DNA from: Alphaproteobacteria bacterium
GTDB taxonomy: Bacteria > Myxococcota_A > UBA796 > CAJQPC01
Direction of reading: 5' to 3'
DNA length: 64,000 bases
Assembly: GCA_020632795.1 (NCBI GenBank)
Contig: JACKEV010000006.1
Coordinates: forward strand, 186,001-250,000
How positions within the stretch are numbered: position 1 is the stretch's first letter; each line of letters starts with the position of its first letter. Under the pieces are notes generated by a model, which made no database searches, was not told the DNA's origin, and saw only the letters and a list, made by a program, of their open reading frames with translations. Shown here piece by piece: positions 1 to 6,768 of this stretch. The position numbers were made by a program, and so were the translations under genes.

Positions 1-691
1 CCGCCAGATCTGCGGCCAGCTCCGTGCGGCGCTCGCCGTTCCCGGGGGCGATGCGCAGGTTCAGGTAGGCGCCGCTCCCTCCGTGCTGGAGCACCGTGCG
101 GTGGACCTGGACATCACCGCGCTTCCGCCCGCTGTACCCCGGCGCCGCGATGTCATCGCTGCGACGACGCGCCGCTGGGCGTGTCTCATCCTCGGGCAAC
201 GCCCGGTGCCGCAACGCGTGGACCCGTCCGTCTCGCTCGAACACATGCCAGCCCTCGCCCCGCGCGTCCCGCGTCTGCACCCAGGGGTGACGCAGCACGT
301 CCAGCACCCCGGAGGCCTCGACGAGCAGCCAGCTCGACAGCTTCCGCACCGAAGCGGCCTCCACCGCGCTCAGCAGCCGCGACACTGACGACGGCGTCAT
401 CAGGCTGCGTCGCCCCCCGAGCGCTGCCAGCTCCTTCTTCGCCTCTCGGGCCCGCTCGTAGAACGCCCGCAGCCCCACGTTCTCCCCGCAGTAGAAGTAG
501 CTCACCAGGAAGATGAACACGTCCAACCCCACGTATCCCCCTTCGCGGACCACGCGGAGGCGACGACCCACCTCCTCCAGCACACCCGACTCGCTCAGCG
601 CCAGCAGCTCCAACGCCGCTGGCCCCAGAACGTCCGGCAATCTCTCCGTCTTCCCACGCGCCTGTGTGACAACTCGCTTCGTTCCGGCCAT
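1..691 (-). CDS. transposase-like protein, N-terminal part (runs off left edge)
   Basis: Translating the minus strand from an ATG at 691 (AGGGA box a few bases upstream) gives an open frame that continues without a stop to the window edge, about 230 codons, so the 3' end is missing. The frame is acidic/basic balanced and protein-like, unlike the Arg-rich alternative frames. Visible stretches include LDVFIFLVSYFYCG and a later basic box PGYSGRKRGDV followed by LRIAPGNGERR. From memory, such a GY-x-GRKRG-x-V ... GNG block is typical of one group of DDE-type transposases frequent in myxobacteria and planctomycetes; this family assignment is recall, not a search. No DDE residues are seen because the catalytic core would lie outside the window. 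A degenerate repeat with inverted arms sits just upstream of the start, which fits a mobile-element context. Confidence 0.55.
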   Translation of the reverse strand, partial: MAGTKRVVTQARGKTERLPDVLGPAALELLALSESGVLEEVGRRLRVVREGGYVGLDVFIFLVSYFYCGENVGLRAFYERAREAKKELAALGGRRSLMTPSSVSRLLSAVEAASVRKLSSWLLVEASGVLDVLRHPWVQTRDARGEGWHVFERDGRVHALRHRALPEDETRPAARRRSDDIAAPGYSGRKRGDVQVHRTVLQHGGSGAYLNLRIAPGNGERRTELAADLA

Positions 692-867
692 GATGTCCCT
701 CGCCGTCGTTGTCCAACCGGAACGGCTCGGGTTTTCATCGATTGGGCCGGACCGGTGCCGTCGCCTCCTCTCAGGCCTGTCCTGGAAGAGGCTCGGGCAA
801 CGACGGCATATCTCAACGCGGCGGGGGATCGCTTGTTCTGGGCGATCCGACTTGTGTTTCATGGATC

Positions 868-1109
868 CGGGACGAGTGGGACAGAGGTCTCGGAGAATCG
901 GTGATACACGCGACGTATCGACGCGTGACCGCGAGGATGCCGTTGAGGTACTTGTTGTCCAGGAAAATATGGGCAGGCCTGCAAGGGACGCCGAGATTTC
1001 ATCGCGCCCACGCGTCGATCCGATTCGGGAACCTCCGATCTCTTCGAGGGCTCTGTCTGTCCTGGATGGACCTTCAGATCTTGGAGTCCGTGATGGACGA
1101 CCCTGATCG
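868..1109. repeat. degenerate dispersed repeat, copy A
   Basis: The segment 993-1101 aligns without gaps to 44600-44708, with roughly four of five positions identical by eye, including the 16-base block CTCTGTCTGTCCTGGA. The similarity continues leftwards with small gaps to about 878 (GGACAG...CTCGGAGAATCGG against GGACAGACAGAGGGCTCGGAGGATCGG). The left side carries a worn inverted match to the right end, clearer in copy B. The 18-base block GATGGACGACCCTGATCG at 1092-1109 also occurs inverted at the left end of copy B. No credible protein is encoded. This looks like a MITE-like or IS-remnant element; the transposase-like gene next to it could be related. Confidence 0.6.
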
Positions 1110-1388
1110 ATCCGTCACCAACCCGTCAAAGCCGGCTTGACAAGGCACCAGGCCGAACCCCTCGCTCTGCTTCACAGCCTCCGGGCCGTCCTGCCTCGAC
1201 GCTCTCCAGCCGAGGCCGGGCCTGACCGCCCTCCGCCGCCATCCCCCGTCGCCGCATGCGCCCCCCGTCTCCCCCCACGGCACCAAGGGACCGACCGGCC
1301 GCCGGACGGACCGGGCGGCGCCTCGGGGTCGTTTCCGGGAGCCAGAGACCAGAATCTGCCCATGCGGGAGAAAACGCGCGCCCGCAGG

Positions 1389-1417
1389 TTGACCCACGCT
1401 CCGGCAGTGCCTACGCT
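1389..1417 (+). promoter_or_regulatory. sigma70-like promoter of the DUF3326 gene
   Basis: TTGACC at 1389-1394 and TACGCT at 1412-1417 are separated by 17 bases, upstream of the GTG start at 1457. The -35 matches consensus in five of six positions; the -10 keeps the first A and last T. The position, spacing and lower GC of the patch support it; no experimental start is known. Confidence 0.45.
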
Positions 1418-1456
1418 AGGTCTTCATCGCGTCTGGCCCGACGCCACGGAGGATTC

Positions 1457-2767
1457 GTGGACGTTTCGACGGTTGAATTCCAGCTCCCCTCGCTCGCACT
1501 GGACGGGGGGTTTGATGGGCTGCGCCTGGAGGTCGAGGAGCGCTGCGGCGCTGGACGCATCCCGCTGCGCTTCGCGTCTGTGCGGACCACCCCCACCGGG
1601 TTTGTGTGTGAGGTCGAGGCCATCACAGATCCGCCCGCGCAGGTTCAGGAATTCCCTTCGATCTTCCAGTTCCGCCAGCGTAGTGGCGCCCGTGGTGGAT
1701 CGTTCAACGCCGTGATGATCATCCCCACCGGGGTCGACTGTGCAATCGGCGGCCACGCGGGGGACGCGACCCCCGCTGCGAAGGTCCTGGGCGCGGTCTG
1801 TGACACCCTGGTGCTCCACCCGAACGTCGTGAACGCCAGCGACATCAACGAGCAGCCCGCCAACGCGCTCTACGTCGAGGGCAGCCTCATCTGCCGGCTG
1901 ATGATGGGCTCCATCGGACTGCGCACGGTCCGGCGGAACCGGGTCCTGCTGGTGACCGAGGCGCGGGACGACGGAGACAAGGTGCTCGACCAGGTGGTCA
2001 ACTGTGTCTCCGGCGCCCGGGCCACGCTGGGCCTGGACTGCCCGCGCGTCGTGGTCCTGGCCGAGGGCCTGGAGATGCAGATGGCCTACGCGACGTCAGG
2101 GCGGGCGACGGGCCGGATCGGAAAGCTGGAGGGCCTCGTCGAGCTGCTCGTGTCTCAGCGGGACCGCTACGACGCCGTCGCGCTCGCGACCCGGATCACC
2201 TCCGAGATGGACTCGGTGGAGCTGAACCTGGCCTACTACCACGGGGAGGGCGCGAACCCCTGGGGCGGCGTCGAGGCGGCGCTCACCCACGCGCTGTCCA
2301 CCGTGCTCGACGTGCCCACCGCGCACGCGCCCACCCTGTGCCACCTGGGGCTCCTGACCGCCGAGTTCGGCCAGGCGGAGCCCCGCAAGGCCGCCGAGGC
2401 GATCTCCGAGACCTTCCTGTTCTGTGTCCTCAAGGGCCTGCACAACGCGCCGCGCGTCATCCCCCCGCGGGACTTCCACCAGCCGGGCGAGCTGCACGCC
2501 GAGGACCTGGACGTCCTGGTCACCCCCGACGGTTGCATCGGCCTGCCGGTGCTGGCCGCCCTCGTGCAGGGCATGACGGTGATCGCGGTCACCGAGAACA
2601 CCAACCTCATGCGGAATGACCTCGACCGCCTCCCGTGGGCGCCGGGTCAGCTGATCCGCGTGCGGAGCTACTTTGAGGCAGCCGGGGTGCTGGCGGCCAT
2701 GAAGGCCGGCGTCGACCTGACCGCGCTGGACCGGCCGATGGCGCTGACCCGGGTTGAGCTGACGTAG
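1457..2767 (+). CDS. DUF3326 family protein
   Basis: The product is 436 residues and resembles the DUF3326 family, conserved in cyanobacteria, plants and scattered bacteria, whose biochemical role is unknown. Recognisable blocks are MIIPTGVDCAIGGHAGDA (about residue 86), LHPNVVNASDI, NALYVEGSLICR and the C-terminal AALVQGMTVIAVTENT, in the order expected of the family. The GTG at 1457 is chosen because GGAGG lies at 1448-1452 and the residues before it in the open frame are low-complexity Pro/Arg with no family match; the frame itself is open from 1256. A promoter-like pair lies 40-68 bases upstream. It is convergent with the small lipoprotein gene at 2790, and nothing nearby suggests a pathway. 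Confidence 0.8.
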   Translation: MDVSTVEFQLPSLALDGGFDGLRLEVEERCGAGRIPLRFASVRTTPTGFVCEVEAITDPPAQVQEFPSIFQFRQRSGARGGSFNAVMIIPTGVDCAIGGHAGDATPAAKVLGAVCDTLVLHPNVVNASDINEQPANALYVEGSLICRLMMGSIGLRTVRRNRVLLVTEARDDGDKVLDQVVNCVSGARATLGLDCPRVVVLAEGLEMQMAYATSGRATGRIGKLEGLVELLVSQRDRYDAVALATRITSEMDSVELNLAYYHGEGANPWGGVEAALTHALSTVLDVPTAHAPTLCHLGLLTAEFGQAEPRKAAEAISETFLFCVLKGLHNAPRVIPPRDFHQPGELHAEDLDVLVTPDGCIGLPVLAALVQGMTVIAVTENTNLMRNDLDRLPWAPGQLIRVRSYFEAAGVLAAMKAGVDLTALDRPMALTRVELT

Positions 2768-2789
2768 ACAGGCAGCGGCCGGCAGGTCC

Positions 2790-3185
2790 TCAGAACCCGT
2801 ACCCCGTGCAGGTCACCCTGGGGTGCTGCCGCGCGCCGTCGCTGTCCACGGTGAGGGTGTCGGCGTCCACCGTGGCGACCCCCAGCTCCATCACGTAGGG
2901 GACGCCGTCCTCGTTGTCCTCCTCGATGGTCAGGAGGTCGCCGTCCAGGGTCCACTGCCCCTCGCCTTGGAGACCGGTGGTGGCGTAGATGTTCGGGGCC
3001 TCGACCCAGCACCAGGCGCCGCTGGCCTCGAACACGTAGTAGACCGGGCTGTCGATGCCCCAGGATCCGAAGGTGCCGACGAGATCCTGGGCGAGGTCCC
3101 CGGTGGGCGTGATGGAGGCCGGCGTGCAGTCCGTCGAGGGGGACGGACAGGCCGTGAGGAGCAGGGTCAGGGGGACGAATCGCAT
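2790..3185 (-). CDS. small lipoprotein, unknown function
   Basis: A 131-residue protein beginning MRFVPLTLLLTACPSPSTDC: a short positively charged start, a hydrophobic run and a lipobox-like LLTAC, so it is probably acylated at Cys13 and exported. The mature part is acidic and carries blocks such as VGTFGSWGIDSPVYYVFEA and GQWTLDGDLLTIEED, suggestive of a small beta-sandwich or lipocalin-like module (GTW/GxW-DGD pattern), which is inference. The open frame extends further upstream to 3467, but that extension is Arg/Ala-rich and lacks a ribosome site, so I start at 3185. It is divergent from the secreted cysteine-peptidase-like gene at 3419. Confidence 0.65.
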   Translation of the reverse strand: MRFVPLTLLLTACPSPSTDCTPASITPTGDLAQDLVGTFGSWGIDSPVYYVFEASGAWCWVEAPNIYATTGLQGEGQWTLDGDLLTIEEDNEDGVPYVMELGVATVDADTLTVDSDGARQHPRVTCTGYGF

Positions 3186-3418
3186 GGACGGAACGTAGCA
3201 TGGGGCGAGGGGACCGGTCAGGTCCGCTGCGCCACGACGCCTGGCCTGGACGCCGGCTGGCTCGTCATCTTCGACCGTCGGCCGGGTCTGCCCCGGCTGT
3301 CGGAGCGCGTGACCACCGATTCGGCGACCACGCCGTCGGGCCGCGCGGTGGTGGTCGTGCGGGGATAGAGCGCGGAACACCCCGCCGCCCCCCGGTGTCC
3401 AAGCCCCCCGGAGGTGCC

Positions 3419-4375
3419 ATGTCCGTCGCCCTGCTCGCCCTGCTGTCGCTGACCGCCGCCGCCGCACCCCTCTCCATCGCCGCCCGCGTCGACGACGGCG
3501 CCTGGAAGTCCGGGGCCCGCTCCCCGGTGTACGGACAGGCGGTGGAGGCCCGCGTCGCAGAGATCCCCGACGCCACCATCCGGTGGTACCAGATCTTCCC
3601 GAACCTGGCGCCTCTGTACAAGAACGCCAACCACCCGTGGGAGCCGGAGCCCTACAAGTGGGTCGGGCTGGACACCATTGAATACAAACGAGTGGAGGTC
3701 GAGGCCTTCGCCGGCCAGTGGCAGGTGACGCTGTTCGAGGCCGGCGGGCAGAGCCACCTGCTGGCCGACCCCTGGGGCTCGCCCTACCACCACCGGAGCC
3801 TGGGCAGCTTCTGGCTCCAGGCCGAGGTGGAGGTCAACGGCGAGACCCGGCGCTCCCCGGGCATCGAGGACGTGGACGCCTACGGCCTGACGCCCGACGT
3901 GTTCCGGGTCTCGGTGCGCCAGGACGACAGCTACCTGGGCTACCTGACCTCGTTCTTCAACGTCCCCGGGCTGTTCGGCTCCGTCACCCGCCAGAGCGAG
4001 CACTACATCGGCGTGGACTGCGCCGACGCCCTGGTGGCCGCCGAGCACCGCTGGCGCGGCCAGAAGCTGGAGAAGAACTACAACGTCGCGATGCTGATGG
4101 ACCGCTGGCCCGCCGTCGCGAAGACCACCCTCTCCGGTGGCGACGCGGAGGACCCGCTGCGCTGGGGGGAGCAGATCAAGCCGGGCGACGTCATCGCGGT
4201 GCGCTACCCGGGGGCCCGGGGCTTCCAGCACATCGGGGCGTTGTACCGGGACGCGGACGGCGACGGCCTGCTGAGCGAGGGGGACCTGGTCATCCACGCC
4301 GGGCCCCACCCGCTGACTGTGTCGCGCCTTCGGGACGGGGGGTTTGACGGGGAGGTGCGGATCCTGCGGCCGTGA
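3419..4375 (+). CDS. secreted protein with NlpC/P60- or DUF1175-like cysteine-peptidase features
   Basis: 318 residues with a signal peptide (hydrophobic run ALLALLSLTAAAAPL) and an ATG at 3419 preceded by GGAGG. The N-terminal half looks like a beta-rich substrate-binding module with many aromatic residues. The C-terminal half carries YIGVDCADALVAAEH, then GDVIAVRYPG, FQHIGALYRD and LVIHAGPHPL. A Cys at the start of a helix, followed by a His in a strand and a second His further on, is the arrangement of papain-like NlpC/P60 or DUF1175-type hydrolases of the envelope, so Cys of VDCAD and His of FQHIG are the candidate catalytic pair. The acidic DADGDGLLSEGD patch resembles a calcium loop. 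Family assignment is by pattern only. The gene stands alone, divergent from 2790-3185. Confidence 0.6.
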   Translation: MSVALLALLSLTAAAAPLSIAARVDDGAWKSGARSPVYGQAVEARVAEIPDATIRWYQIFPNLAPLYKNANHPWEPEPYKWVGLDTIEYKRVEVEAFAGQWQVTLFEAGGQSHLLADPWGSPYHHRSLGSFWLQAEVEVNGETRRSPGIEDVDAYGLTPDVFRVSVRQDDSYLGYLTSFFNVPGLFGSVTRQSEHYIGVDCADALVAAEHRWRGQKLEKNYNVAMLMDRWPAVAKTTLSGGDAEDPLRWGEQIKPGDVIAVRYPGARGFQHIGALYRDADGDGLLSEGDLVIHAGPHPLTVSRLRDGGFDGEVRILRP

Positions 4376-4383
4376 CGCGCTCG

Positions 4384-4803
4384 TCAGGTCCAGTCCGTCC
4401 GCAGCCTGCCCCTCACCCGCGCAGGCTCCTCCGGGTCCACCTCCCCCCGGATGAACAGCCAGTCCGCGATCGGCGAAGGACAGTCGCCGTGATAGGGGAA
4501 GTGGACCTCGGTCTCCGGCGCGCCGCAGAAGTCATCCAGCGGGCACTGGTGGCAGCCCATCGACAGCACCATCCGCTCGAACGTGGCCCTGGGCAACGTG
4601 AATGAAGTGGTCGCCAGGTCGTCCGTGAGCCGGATGAAGTCCGCGCGCGTGCGGAAGTCGATGTCGCTGGCGCTCCATGGCAGCCAGAAGCCGTGATGCC
4701 AGCGCACCGCCGCGCGATTGTCGCCGAAGTGCACGAAGCCGACGAAGGCCAGCGCCAGGGCGACGCCGAGGCCGATGACGCGGAGCGGGGTGAGGTGAGG
4801 CAT
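4384..4803 (-). CDS. hypothetical membrane-anchored protein
   Basis: 139 residues. One N-terminal membrane segment (VIGLGVALALAFVGFVHF) is followed by a soluble domain of about 110 residues that contains three closely spaced Cys (MGCHQCPLDDFC), a possible metal or disulfide site, and YHGDCPSPIADW. I do not recognise the family. The 3' end lies 8 bases from the end of the convergent gene at 3419-4375. Just downstream in its transcriptional context lies the DUF3604 gene on the same strand (45-base gap), so the two could be co-transcribed. Confidence 0.55.
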   Translation of the reverse strand: MPHLTPLRVIGLGVALALAFVGFVHFGDNRAAVRWHHGFWLPWSASDIDFRTRADFIRLTDDLATTSFTLPRATFERMVLSMGCHQCPLDDFCGAPETEVHFPYHGDCPSPIADWLFIRGEVDPEEPARVRGRLRTDWT

Positions 4804-4848
4804 GCCCCACCGTACCGGCGCTCTGTGGCGATGCTGTGCAGATCGGCC

Positions 4849-6732
4849 TCAGCTTCCCCGCACCTGGATCGGGCTCGTCCACGCCCGCTCCTGCACGAAC
4901 CTGGGCGTCTCGTCCCAGCACGTCCCCGGCCGCTCGTCCTCGGGCAGGGACAGGCAGTCCCGCCAGCTCCACCGACACGTCGGGGCCTCCAGCACCCGGG
5001 CGTAGTAGAAGGTCGGCGCGTCCGCGTCCCAGTCCGGGTCGGTCCACATCGCGCACAGTGACGCCGCGCCGCCGTCCATGAGGTCGCAGGTGTCGGGGTC
5101 CACGCCGCCCACGCCGGCCTCGCCCGCGACGTCGATCACCTCTATTCGCGCATCTCCTTGATCATCAATCCAACCCTTGATGATCTGGATCCGCTCCAAC
5201 GACTGGCCCGGGAAGGTGGCGGTGCCCGGGTCGGCCAGGGCGTGGACCAGGAAGGAGGGCGCACCGTCGGCCGCCAGCCGCCCGCCCATGGGCACGGCCG
5301 CCGCGTCGACCTTCTCCAGCCAGTCGGGGTCCTGGCAGAGGTCCGGGTCCAGGTCCACCCCGCCGAAGAAGCGCACCGGGATGCGCGGGCCGCTGGTGCC
5401 GTAGACCTCGCGGCGGGACAGGGCGTCGAAGATGGCCTCGCGGCTGTTCTCCTCGGCCCACACCGCGACCAGGCCCCCCGGGCTGTTCACGATGCCCCCC
5501 GGGTTCAGGCCCGGCTCGGCCAGGCGCTCGGACACGTCGTCCTCCACGTTGCCCAGGTGCCCGCGGTAGTCCTGCTCCCGCACCAGCCCCGGCGTGCCGC
5601 TGTGGGTGTCGGTGGAGGCGATGACCCCCAGCGTGAAGGGGTTGACGCCCAGGTCCAGCTCGTAGCGCAGCCCCTCCAGCAGGATGCCCCGCAGGAAGTC
5701 CAGGCGATGCACGCAGCCGTTGGCGGTCAGGCCGCCCGCGCCCGGGGTGTCCCCGCAGTCCTCCACCGGGCCCCGGCGCCACTTCTCGAACGCGCACTGC
5801 TCGTCGGGCTCCCCCAGGATGCCCGACAGGCCGTCGCGGCACTCGCTGTCGGCCTTGTGCTGGTAGACCTCGATCAGCGGCTCCATGCGGGCGCGGAACG
5901 CAGCCTCGGCGGCGGGGTCGGCGTCCACCGGCACGTCGAGCTGGAAGAGCTGGCCGTTGCTGGCGTTGGTGTTGTGGGGGATGGCCAGGACCGCGCAGTC
6001 GCCGCGGCAGTCCCGCTCCAGCGCCTGCCACAGGCCCCGCGCGGTGGGCTCCTCGAAGTAGGAGGTGGGGGTGCCGGGCACCTTGGACGAGCGGAAGATG
6101 ACGTTGCGGTGGTGGTTTGCGACGTTGGGGGTGCCCGACCACTCGTAGCCGTGCAGCGCGGTGAAGGAGCAGTCCGCGCTGCGGTCGTAGGCGGCCTCGG
6201 CGGCGTCCCGGGCGCGGCGCCAGGCGCTGGTGGCCAGGCCCAGGCAGTCCACCGCGCCCTCGCAGATCTCCGCGAAGCGCTGCGGCTCCGGGTCGCTCAG
6301 CAGCACCCCGAAGCGGCGCACCGCCTGGGCGTTGGCCTCGCGGTAGTCCTGACAGGGCTGGGCATCCCAGGCCGGCGAGGTGGGGTCGGTGCAGGCGCTG
6401 ACCTCGCCCAGGTACTCGGCGTGGTCGGTCAGCGCGGCGAAGTCCAGGGGGCGGTCCAGGCGCGCCGGGCGGGTGCCCGCGCCGCTGGCGTCCAGCGGGG
6501 GCAGCATGACGGTCTCCCCCTTGGCGAAGGCCCAGGCGTCCTCGGCCTCCACCCGGATGTCGTAGGTCCAGGCGTCGAAGGACGCGGCGGTGTGGACGTG
6601 CAGATCGCCCCACCACAGGCTGCGCAGAGGCTCGTGGTGGGCGCAGGGCTCCCGGTCGGGCACGACGGCGGGCGGGTCGCCGTCGCAGGCCGGGCCGAGC
6701 AGGACCAGAAGGGGCTGGATCCGGAGGCGCAT
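4849..6732 (-). CDS. DUF3604 family lipoprotein (PHP-like putative metallohydrolase)
   Basis: 627 residues. The N-terminus MRLRIQPLLVLLGPACDGD reads as a lipoprotein signal with Cys16. Next comes SLWWGDLHVHTAASFDAW, the hallmark start of DUF3604 with a metal-binding HxH pair. Other family blocks are LDFAALTDHAEYLGEV (about residue 110), HGYEWSG, AIPHNTNAS, ASTDTHSGTPG and YGTSGPRIPVRFFGG, all His/Asp-rich as in PHP-type metal sites. The substrate is unknown; PHP-fold relatives are phosphoesterases. The same minus frame stays open far upstream to 10452 through the cyclase gene, but only this part has domain content, and the ATG at 6732 is followed by the signal. It is divergent from the cyclase at 6769, with only 36 bases between starts, so the promoters must overlap. 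Confidence 0.85.
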   Translation of the reverse strand: MRLRIQPLLVLLGPACDGDPPAVVPDREPCAHHEPLRSLWWGDLHVHTAASFDAWTYDIRVEAEDAWAFAKGETVMLPPLDASGAGTRPARLDRPLDFAALTDHAEYLGEVSACTDPTSPAWDAQPCQDYREANAQAVRRFGVLLSDPEPQRFAEICEGAVDCLGLATSAWRRARDAAEAAYDRSADCSFTALHGYEWSGTPNVANHHRNVIFRSSKVPGTPTSYFEEPTARGLWQALERDCRGDCAVLAIPHNTNASNGQLFQLDVPVDADPAAEAAFRARMEPLIEVYQHKADSECRDGLSGILGEPDEQCAFEKWRRGPVEDCGDTPGAGGLTANGCVHRLDFLRGILLEGLRYELDLGVNPFTLGVIASTDTHSGTPGLVREQDYRGHLGNVEDDVSERLAEPGLNPGGIVNSPGGLVAVWAEENSREAIFDALSRREVYGTSGPRIPVRFFGGVDLDPDLCQDPDWLEKVDAAAVPMGGRLAADGAPSFLVHALADPGTATFPGQSLERIQIIKGWIDDQGDARIEVIDVAGEAGVGGVDPDTCDLMDGGAASLCAMWTDPDWDADAPTFYYARVLEAPTCRWSWRDCLSLPEDERPGTCWDETPRFVQERAWTSPIQVRGS

Positions 6733-6768
6733 GGCGGGCAAGCTAACGCAGTCGATAGGATATGCGCG

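Larger units (their letters stand above)
692..1456. other. intergenic region: dispersed repeat plus promoter, no gene supported
   Basis: This 765-base gap lies between the divergent transposase-like gene and the DUF3326 gene. It holds the degenerate repeat at 868-1109 and a sigma70-like promoter at 1389-1417, described separately. The rest (692-867 and 1110-1388) has open frames on both strands but all are Arg/Pro/Ser-rich with no recognisable domain and no consistent codon bias, so I call no gene here. Confidence 0.6.

Noticed and set aside
513..1140. Plus-strand frames across repeat copy A that resemble frames across copy B
   Set aside because: Similarity is explained by the nucleotide repeat; frames are short, Arg-rich and do not agree in reading phase along the whole element.
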